The position numbers and the translations under genes were made by a program. This document shows, piece by piece, positions 23,625-31,400 of a stretch of DNA of 64,000 bases. The notes beneath the pieces are model-generated. The model did not search any database and was not told where the DNA came from. It saw nothing but the letters and a program-made list of their open reading frames with translations. Source of the DNA: Actinoplanes aureus (lineage in GTDB: Bacteria; Actinomycetota; Actinomycetes; Mycobacteriales; Micromonosporaceae). The stretch's first letter is position 1, and the number at the start of each line of letters is the position of its first letter. The DNA lies in contig NZ_JADQTO010000006.1 in assembly GCF_015704865.1 (NCBI RefSeq), positions 186,001 to 250,000 on the forward strand, read 5' to 3'.

Positions 23625-25142
23625 GTGACCGAAGTGCAGACCAGGACGCGACCGGCCGCCCGCCGGACGGGGACGCCGCGTCCGGCGCCACCGCCCGGGC
23701 ATCGGCTCGTCCACGCCCTGCCCGCACTGGTCCCCGGGGCGATGATGCTCGGGTTCGGGCTGATCCAGGCCGGCCGTCCCAGCCTGAGCTGGGACGAGGT
23801 GACCTCCGCCGAGGTCTCGCAGCGGACCGTCCCGCAGATCTGGGAGCTGGCCCAGAACGTCGACGCGGTCTTCGCCCCCTACTACGTCTTCCTGCATTTC
23901 TGGAGCGCCCTGGTGGGCACGTCCGAGGTGCAGCTGCGGCTGCCGTCGATCATCGCGATGGCGGCCGGTGTCGCCGTCGCGGCCGAACTGGGCCGGCGCC
24001 TGTTCACCCCGATGATCGGCCTGATCACCGGGATCATCCTGGCCGTGCTCCCCAACACCTCCCGGTACGCGGCGGAGGCACGCCCGTACGCGTTCGCCTG
24101 CTTCTTCTCGATCCTGGCCCTGCTGCTCCTGGTCGGGGCGGTGCGGCGCGGCGGTCCGTACCGATGGGCCGGCTACGGCCTCAGCGTGCTGCTCCTCGGC
24201 CTGTTCCACCTGGTCGCCCTGACCACGCTGGTGGCGCACGCGGTGCTGGTGGGTCTCTTCGTCTGGCGCACCCGGCGCCGGCGAACCGCCGTGGTGTGGG
24301 CCGGTACGGTGCTGGCCGCGCTGCTTCCGCTGCTGCCCTTCGCCGTTCTCGGCATGCGCCAGGAGGACACCCAGCTGCACTGGGTGCAGCCGATCACCTT
24401 CGGCGGCATCCGCGGCATGCCCGGGCAGATCGTCGGCTCGCCCGAGGCGGCGTGGCTGCTGATCGGTCTCGTGGTCCTGGCGTCCTGGCGGCCGCTGCGC
24501 CGGCTGGCCCCGATGGCCGCGCTGGTGGCCGGGCCGCTGAGCGTGCTCGCGCTGGTGTCGGCGCTGATCTCGCCGATGTGGGTGGCCCGGTACCTGCTGG
24601 TGGTCCTCGCCCCGCTCGCCATGCTGGCCGCGGTGGCCCTGGCCGGCGGGCGCGACGGATGGAGCAGGTTCGGCGCGGTCCGGATCGTCGCCGTGCTCCT
24701 GCTGCTCGGCGCCGTGGTGATACCCGCACAGCGGGCCGTCCGGTCGCCCACCGCGAAGAACGGTCCCGACTACCGGGCCGCCGCGCAGATCGTCGGCGAG
24801 CGGCGGCTGCCCGGCGACGTGGTCGTCTACCCGCCGCGGAGCCGGGCCATCCGGGCCGGCATGGACTACTACCTCGACCGGCTGCCGGACCGGCCCGCCG
24901 ACCCCCTGGTCCGGGTGCCGTCCGCCGAGACCGGCCGGCTGATCGCCGAGGAGTACGCGGACGACACCGTGCACCTGTCCGGTGCCCCGCGGATCTGGCT
25001 CGTGCTCGGGGCCGAACGCGACGACCCGATCACCGCGCGGCCCACCCTGCGCCGGTTCCTCGGGGCCGAGTACCGGCGGGTCGGCATCTGGCAGCCGGAG
25101 CGGGCGACGGTAGCGCTCTACGAACGGACTCGGGCAAGCTGA
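23625..25142 (+). CDS. GT-C-fold membrane glycosyltransferase (PMT/ArnT-like)
   Basis: 505 residues with a polar N-terminus and about ten or more membrane helices. The first extracytoplasmic loop contains LSWDEVTSAEVSQR, the Asp-Glu position of the GT-C catalytic aspartate, and EARPYAFACFFSIL matches the second conserved acidic/Arg segment of PMT-like enzymes. A soluble C-terminal domain of about 130 residues follows. It should transfer a sugar from a polyprenyl phosphate on the outer face of the membrane, with unknown acceptor. The GTG start at 23625 follows AGGGGG by about 7 nt. The next gene starts 5 bp after its stop. Confidence 0.85.
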   Translation: MTEVQTRTRPAARRTGTPRPAPPPGHRLVHALPALVPGAMMLGFGLIQAGRPSLSWDEVTSAEVSQRTVPQIWELAQNVDAVFAPYYVFLHFWSALVGTSEVQLRLPSIIAMAAGVAVAAELGRRLFTPMIGLITGIILAVLPNTSRYAAEARPYAFACFFSILALLLLVGAVRRGGPYRWAGYGLSVLLLGLFHLVALTTLVAHAVLVGLFVWRTRRRRTAVVWAGTVLAALLPLLPFAVLGMRQEDTQLHWVQPITFGGIRGMPGQIVGSPEAAWLLIGLVVLASWRPLRRLAPMAALVAGPLSVLALVSALISPMWVARYLLVVLAPLAMLAAVALAGGRDGWSRFGAVRIVAVLLLLGAVVIPAQRAVRSPTAKNGPDYRAAAQIVGERRLPGDVVVYPPRSRAIRAGMDYYLDRLPDRPADPLVRVPSAETGRLIAEEYADDTVHLSGAPRIWLVLGAERDDPITARPTLRRFLGAEYRRVGIWQPERATVALYERTRAS

Positions 25143-25147
25143 CCTCC

Positions 25148-26086
25148 ATGAAGGTCCTGCTGCCCGACACCGTTGAACTCGACCCGGAACTGCCGGCCGG
25201 CACCATCGCGGTCGTCTACGACGTCCGGCGACCCGTGCCCGACGAGCACACCGACGCCGAAGTGCTCGTGGTGTGGGGCAATCCGCCGGACACGCTGAGC
25301 GACGCGGCGACCCGGCTGAAGAGCCTGCGGTGGGTGCAGACCCTCGCCGCCGGTCCGGACGCCGTGCTGGCCGCCGGCTTCGCCCCCGACGTGCTGATCA
25401 CCGCCGGTCTCGGCCTGCACGACCAGACCGTCGCCGAGCACACCCTCGCCCTGGTGCTGGCCGCGGCGCGACGGCTCAACCTGCTGGTCCGGGCGCAGAT
25501 CGGGCGCCGCTGGGCGGAGGAGCTGGGCGGCCTCCAGCCGGTCCGGCAGGCGAACTCGTTCCGTACGCTGCGCGACGCCAACGTGGTGATCTGGGGCTTC
25601 GGCGGCATCGCGGCGACACTCGCACCGCTGCTCACCGCCCTCGGCGCGCGGGTGACCGGGGTGGCGCGCAGTGCCGGCACCCGGCACGGCTTCCCGGTGG
25701 TCACCGAGGACGCCTTCGCCTCCCTGCTGCCGGCCACCGATGTGCTGATCTCGATCCTGCCGGCCACCCCGGCGACCGAAAAGGCCCTGAACGCCGGCGT
25801 CCTCGGCCAGCTCCCGTCGCACGCCTGGGTGGTCAATGTCGGACGCGGCAGCACCCTCGACGAGGCGGCCCTGTGCACCGCGGTCCGTTCCGGCCGCCTG
25901 GCCGGCGCCGCGCTCGACGTCTTCGACACCGAGCCGCTGCCCGCCGGCTCGCCCCTCTGGGACGAGCCGAACATCATCATCAGCCCGCACGCGGCCGGCG
26001 GCCGCCCGGTCGGCGCGTCCACCCTGATCAGCGAGAACGTGGCGGCCTTCCGGGCCGGTCGCCCATTGCGCAACGTCGTCTCCTAG
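25148..26086 (+). CDS. D-isomer-specific 2-hydroxyacid dehydrogenase
   Basis: 312 residues. The NAD-binding GFGGIA motif is near residue 150, and the catalytic Arg (NVGRGSTLDE), Glu (DVFDTEPLP) and His (IISPHAAG) are all present. It interconverts a 2-keto acid and a D-2-hydroxy acid or a phosphoglycerate-like compound in the cytoplasm. It starts 5 bp after the glycosyltransferase stop with no good ribosome site, so coupling is likely. A functional connection to the glycosyltransferase is not evident. Confidence 0.9.
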   Translation: MKVLLPDTVELDPELPAGTIAVVYDVRRPVPDEHTDAEVLVVWGNPPDTLSDAATRLKSLRWVQTLAAGPDAVLAAGFAPDVLITAGLGLHDQTVAEHTLALVLAAARRLNLLVRAQIGRRWAEELGGLQPVRQANSFRTLRDANVVIWGFGGIAATLAPLLTALGARVTGVARSAGTRHGFPVVTEDAFASLLPATDVLISILPATPATEKALNAGVLGQLPSHAWVVNVGRGSTLDEAALCTAVRSGRLAGAALDVFDTEPLPAGSPLWDEPNIIISPHAAGGRPVGASTLISENVAAFRAGRPLRNVVS

Positions 26087-26091
26087 CGGCC

Positions 26092-26673
26092 TCAGGTGGA
26101 GCGCGCGCGGACGTGCAGGCGTTCACCCTGCGGGCCGAAGATGTTGAGCACCTCGGCCGGCTCCGGGCCGGGGTTGAGGATGAGATGCGGCAGGCGGGTG
26201 TCGAATTCGGCGGCCTCGCCCGGGGTGAGCACGATGTCGTGCTCACCGAGCAGCAGCCGCACCTTGCCGGAGAGGACGTAGAGCCACTCGTAGCCCTCGT
26301 GGGTCTTCTGTTCCTGGTCGCAGGCGGCCGGCGGGTCGGGTGGCAGGATCTGCTTGAAGGCCTGGAGACCGCCGGGCCGGCGGGTGAGCGGGATCCACGT
26401 GCGGCCGCCGCGCTCGATCGGGCGGGCCCGCACCCGCGGGTCGCCGGTCTCCGGTGCGTCCACCAGTTCGTCGAGCGTGACCTGGTACGCCTCGGCCAGC
26501 GGCAGCAGCAGCTCCAGCGTCGGTCTGCGCGTCCCGGACTCCAGCCGGGACAGGGTGCTCACCGAGATGCCGGTGCTCTCGGCCAGCTGGGTGAGCGTCA
26601 TCTCCCGCCGTTGCCGCAGCTCCCGCAACCGGGGTCCGACGGCGGCGAGCGCACTGTCCAGGTCTTTTGCCAT
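26092..26673 (-). CDS. XRE-family regulator with C-terminal cupin
   Basis: 193 residues. Residues about 12-70 form an XRE helix-turn-helix (LRELRQRREMTLTQLAE, then STLSRLESGTRRPTLE). Residues about 110-190 are a cupin sensor with HEGYEWLYVLSGKVRLLLGEHDIVLTPGE split across two cupin boxes. This layout is common in repressors that sense small metabolites. It is divergent from the reductase-methyltransferase gene, and the perfect palindrome at 26675-26694 directly abuts its start codon, so autorepression is very likely. The start has no ribosome site; a TATCGT -10 box lies 7 nt before the ATG, indicating a leaderless message. Confidence 0.92.
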   Translation of the reverse strand: MAKDLDSALAAVGPRLRELRQRREMTLTQLAESTGISVSTLSRLESGTRRPTLELLLPLAEAYQVTLDELVDAPETGDPRVRARPIERGGRTWIPLTRRPGGLQAFKQILPPDPPAACDQEQKTHEGYEWLYVLSGKVRLLLGEHDIVLTPGEAAEFDTRLPHLILNPGPEPAEVLNIFGPQGERLHVRARST

Positions 26674-26674
26674 A

Positions 26675-26694
26675 ACAGCAACGATAGTTGCTGT
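26675..26694. promoter_or_regulatory. Operator for XRE-cupin regulator
   Basis: ACAGCAAC and GTTGCTGT, perfect 8-bp arms with a 4-nt centre, between divergent genes at 26673 and 26742. The minus-strand -10 box TATCGT (26686-26681) lies inside it, so bound protein would block the regulator's own promoter. Confidence 0.75.
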
Positions 26695-26741
26695 CTGGCG
26701 AGAGCGTGCGGCACGGTGGGCGGGAACGAAAGGGGAGACCA

Positions 26742-28319
26742 GTGGAGCAGACGTACGACGTGGTGGTGATCGGCGGCGGCGCGGCCGGACTGAGCGGGGC
26801 CCTCGCGCTGGGCCGCTCGCGGCGGTCGGTGCTCGTGGTCGACAGCGGCGAGCCGCGCAACGCTCCGGCGGCGCACATGCACAACGTTCTCGGGCACGAC
26901 GGGAAATCGCCGGCCGAGCTGTACGCGGCCGGGCGGGCCGAGGTGGCCGGCTACGGCGCCGAGCTGACCGACGGCCGGGCCGAGTCCGCCGTCCGTGACG
27001 GTGACGTGTTCCGGGTGACGCTGGACGGCGGCCGGGAGGTACGCGGACGCCGGCTGCTGGTGACCACCGGGCTGGTGGACGAGCTGCCGGACGTGCCGGG
27101 ACTGGCCGAGCGGTGGGGCCGGGACGTGGCGCACTGCCCGTACTGCCACGGCTGGGAACTGCGGGACCAGCGGATCGGCGTGCTGGAGTCCGGCCCGCTG
27201 AGCCTGCACCAGGCGCAGATGTGGCGGCAGATCAGCCCGCACGTGCTGTTCCTGCTGAACGGCCGGCCGGAACCCGGCCCGGAGCAGGCCGAGGAGCTGG
27301 CCGCCCGGGGCATCCCGGTGGTGGCCGAGCCGATCGCGTCGGTGGAGGTCGCCGGGGATCGCCTGACCGGGGTGCGGCTGGCGTCCGGTGACGTGGTGGC
27401 GCTGGACGCGATCGCGGTGGGCCCGCGGTTCGTGGCCCGCTCGGCGGTGCTGGAGTCCCTCGGGCTCAAGCCGGCCGACTTCGAGATGAACGGGGTCTCG
27501 CTGGGCAGCCACATCCCGGCGGACGGGATGGGAGCCACCTCGGTGCCCGGCGTCTGGGTGGCCGGCAACGTCACCAACCTCGGCGCGACCGTGGCCGCGG
27601 CGGCCGCCGCCGGGCAGATCGCCGGCGCGGCGATCAACATGGATCTGATCGCCGAGGACACCCGGGTCGCGGTGGCCGACTACCGGCACCGGATCTCGAC
27701 CATCTTCGAGGAGGAGGCCTGGGAGGAGCGGTACCGCGGCAAGCCGGCGGTGTGGAGCGGCCGGCCGAACCCGCAGCTGGTGGCGGAGGCGGAGGGCCTG
27801 ACCGCCGGGCGCGCCCTGGACGTCGGCTGCGGCGAGGGCGCGGACGCGGTCTGGCTGGCACGTCGGGGCTGGCAGGTGACCGCAGTGGACATCTCGACGG
27901 TCGCGCTGGACCGGGCGGCCAGGCACGCCGCCGACGCCGGGGTGGCCGGGCAGGTCACCTTCCAGCACGCCGATCTGCGCCGGGAGGCACCGGAGCAGCG
28001 CGCGTACGATCTGGTCTCCGCGCAGTTCATGCACCTGCCGCCGGCGGCGCGGCGCGAGCTGTACGCCCACCTGGCCGGCGCCGTGGCGCCCGGCGGCACG
28101 CTGCTGATCGTCGGCCACCACCCGTCGGATCTGGCCTCCGGTGCCGGCCGGATGCACTTCCCGGAGATGCTGTTCACGGCCGAGGAGATCGCGGAATCGC
28201 TGGACTCCGGCGACTGGGAGGTGCTCGTGACGGACGCCCGGCCACGCCCGTCCACCGATCCGGACGGCCGGCCGATCACCATCCGCGACGCCGTCCTGGT
28301 CGCCCGCCGCCGCGTCTGA
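26742..28319 (+). CDS. Fusion: thioredoxin-reductase-like FAD enzyme plus SAM methyltransferase
   Basis: 525 residues. Residues 1 to about 310 are a thioredoxin-reductase-like flavoprotein with GGGAAGLSGALALGRS (FAD), the redox pair in HCPYCHGW and a C-terminal GVWVAGNVTNLGAT segment. Residues about 320-525 are a class I methyltransferase with ALDVGCGEGADAVWLAR (SAM site) and TAVDISTVAL. Fusions of this type are known in actinobacteria, and some relatives act on toxic metalloids or thiols; the substrate here is unknown. GTG 26742 follows AAGGGGAG by 5 nt. It is divergent from the XRE-cupin regulator, which probably controls it. A short hairpin follows the stop. Confidence 0.88.
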   Translation: MEQTYDVVVIGGGAAGLSGALALGRSRRSVLVVDSGEPRNAPAAHMHNVLGHDGKSPAELYAAGRAEVAGYGAELTDGRAESAVRDGDVFRVTLDGGREVRGRRLLVTTGLVDELPDVPGLAERWGRDVAHCPYCHGWELRDQRIGVLESGPLSLHQAQMWRQISPHVLFLLNGRPEPGPEQAEELAARGIPVVAEPIASVEVAGDRLTGVRLASGDVVALDAIAVGPRFVARSAVLESLGLKPADFEMNGVSLGSHIPADGMGATSVPGVWVAGNVTNLGATVAAAAAAGQIAGAAINMDLIAEDTRVAVADYRHRISTIFEEEAWEERYRGKPAVWSGRPNPQLVAEAEGLTAGRALDVGCGEGADAVWLARRGWQVTAVDISTVALDRAARHAADAGVAGQVTFQHADLRREAPEQRAYDLVSAQFMHLPPAARRELYAHLAGAVAPGGTLLIVGHHPSDLASGAGRMHFPEMLFTAEEIAESLDSGDWEVLVTDARPRPSTDPDGRPITIRDAVLVARRRV

Positions 28320-28324
28320 CGCGA

Positions 28325-28339
28325 CCCGCCCTCGGCGGG
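28325..28339 (+). terminator. Short hairpin after the fusion gene
   Basis: CCCGCC / GGCGGG with a 3-nt loop, a few bases after the stop at 28319. Weak but well placed. The 100 bp up to the helicase start shows no clear promoter. Confidence 0.35.
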
Positions 28340-28446
28340 CCGCGAACGGGACGAGGGCCGCGCCGTGAGCGCCGGGACAGCGGGGCTGTGCGGGTGATAT
28401 GGGCGAATCGCCCGCATGGCCCCGGTCACCTTGCTGGAATGGGCAC

Positions 28447-31400
28447 ATGCGGCCGGATGATGCTGATGGACACACCGGCCCGGGTGACGACGCCCGGGCG
28501 GCGCTCGCGGCCTGGCGCGACGGGATCGCCGGCGCCGGCGCCGCCAACCGCCTCCTCGATCTGCCCCGAGGCGGTGCCGACCTGGTCGAGATCGTCGCCC
28601 CCGACCCGTCCGGCGTCGTCGAGGCGTTGCGGCAGGGACGGGACTGCGCGCTGACCGGGCCGGGAGGCAAGGCGAAACAGCGGGACAGCCTGCGTACCGA
28701 GCTGGCCGACGAGGTGCTGCATCCGCTGCTGCGCCGGCTGCGCCGGCACACCGACCAGGAGCAGGCCGACCGTGGGGTCGACGTGCTGCACCTGGCGGTC
28801 GGCCTGCTGCACTGGGAGGACCCGGACGGCACCGGGTACGCGAGCCCGCTGCTGCTCCTGCCGGTCGACCTGGTCGCGCTCGGCCCGGACGACGTGCCAC
28901 GGCTGCGGGCCGGCGCCGGTGATCCGTCGGTCAACCCGGCGCTGGCCGCCCGGCTGCGGCGCTCCGGCGTCGAGCTGCCGCGGGTGGACGCGCTGGCCGG
29001 GCTCGACCCGGCCGCCCTGCGCGCCCGGGTGGACGCCGCGATCGCCGGGCGCCCCGGCTGGCGTACCGCCGACGTCGTCGTGCTGGCCCGGCTCGACCCG
29101 GCGACCGAGGCGATCCGTGACGATCTGCTGGTCAACGAGGAACTGATCGCCGAACACCCGGTGGTCCGCGCGCTGGCCGCCGCCGACGGTACGGCCGGCG
29201 CGTTCACCTTCGAGTCGCTCACCCCGGCCGAGATCGACGTGCTGGCGCCGCCGGACGACATGCCGCTGGTGCTGGAGGCCGACGCGGGACAGCGGGCCTG
29301 CGTCGCCGCCGCCCTGGAGGGACACAGCTTCGTGGTCGACGGGCCGCCCGGCACCGGCAAGTCGCAGACCGCCGCCAACATGATCGCCGCGCTGGCGCAC
29401 GCCGGGAAGCGGGTGCTGTTCGTCTCCGAGAAGGCCGTCGCCCTGGACTCCGTTCAGCAGCGGCTCGCCGCCGTCGGCCTCGGCAACTACCTGCTCGACC
29501 TGCACGGCGCGAAGGCCGCCCGGAAGCCGGTGGCGGGTGCCCTCGCCGCGGCCCTGGAGGCGGTGCCGCTGCCGGCGTCCCGGATGGACGAGACCGATCG
29601 CGACCTGCTCCGGGATCGGCGGGCGCGGCTCAACGCGTACGCCGAAGCGGTTCTCGAGGTCCGCGACCCGCTCGGCCGCAGCCTGCACGACGTGATCGGC
29701 GAACTGGCTCGGCTCGCCGACGTGCCGGAGGCACCGGCGCCCGGGTTGCAGGCCGGCGCGCTGACCGAGGCCGCGCTGGAGCGGATCCACGAGGCCACCG
29801 GCCGTCTCGCCCAGGCCTGGCGGCCGGCCACCGAGCGCAGCGGCTACCGCTGGCGTGAGGTGGCCGAGCGGGAGTCGCTCGACGACGCCCTGTTCCTGGC
29901 CCAGCTCACCCTCGAGGACCTGGCCGAGGCGGCCGCGCCGAACGCCGCCCTGGCCGCCGCGTTCCACGTGCGCCTGCCGGCCGACGCGGCCGCGCTCTCG
30001 GAACTCGCCGCGCACGCCACCCGCCGTCCGGCGGAGGTCGCCGACAGCTGGCTCACCGGGCCCACGCTGCGGCCGGTCCGGCAGGCCGCCGACGACCTGG
30101 CCGAGCAGGTGGAGGCGGTACGCCAGGCCGTCGACCACGTGCAGACCCGGATCGGCGTCGCGTTCGAGGCCCTCGCCGGGCCACTGGAGTCGGAGGACGT
30201 CCCCGAACCGCCACGGCTCGACCCGCCCGCGGTCCGCCTGGAGCCGCTGACCGCCGCCGAGGCCAAGGCCCTCGCCGGCCGGTTCGCCGCCGACGCCGAC
30301 GAACTGGAGCACCAGCAGCGCAACCTGGACCGGGTGACCACCCGGCTCGGCCTGCCCGACGTGGTCACCTTCTCCGACGTCGAGCTCGTGCACCTGGTCG
30401 CCGAACTCGGCGGCCGCACGGACAAGCCGGAGCCGGCCTGGTTCGCGCCCGGCGCGCAGAGCGCCGTGCACAACGCGGCCGCGTCGCTGCGCCGGCACGT
30501 GGAGGCGGTCACCGCCGCCCGGGCCGAAGCGCGGGATCTCTACACCGACGCGGTGCTCCACGAGCCGGTGGACGACCTGGCCGAGCGGTTCGCCACCGTG
30601 CACCGGGGGGCCCGGAAACTGCTCGCACCGCACCGCCGGGACAAGGAGACGGTGGCCGGGCTGGCGGCGCCGGGGATCGGCGTGGAGGAGGCCGTCGCCA
30701 ACCTGCACCTCGCGGTGGCGTGGCGGCGGGCGTACGAGGGGCTGCTGGCGGCCGAGAAGCAGCACGCCGGACACCTCGGGCACTACTGGAAGCGGCTGGA
30801 CACCGACTTCCCGGCGATCGGCCGGGCCCTGCAGACGGTCGACGAGGCGCTGCGGGTCACCCCGCCGGAGGCGCTGCCCGCGGTCGTCGAGTACGTCAGC
30901 ACCCGGCACGCCGACGACCGGCTGCGCCAGACGGTCACCGAGGCGCGTGACGTGTTCCGGCACTGGCGGTCCACGCTGCGCCCGGAACCCGAGCCGGCCG
31001 CCCGCCCGGAACTCGGTCAGGGCAGCGTGCAGGCCGCCGTCACCTGGATGCGTGCCCAGCTCGCGCCGCTGCGCGCGGTGGCGGCACTGCTCCAGCAACT
31101 GGACGACGCGCTGGGCCGGGAACTGAACGCCACCGAGGCCGGGACGGTACTCGCCGCCCGGCGCGCCGCGATCGAGGCCGAGGAGGCGTTCGCCGCGGCC
31201 GGCCCGATCTACGAGTCCATCCTGGGGCCGGTGTACCGGGGGCGGAACACCGACCAGCGGGCCCTGGCCGAGGCGATCGAGTGGGCGGCGCGGGCCCGGG
31301 CCCTGCGTACCGGCACGGACGCCGCGCTCACCAGCGAGCAGGCGCAGGCCCTGGCCGCCGGTCGCCCGGCCGCCGACCTGAGGCCGCTCATCGAGGCGTG

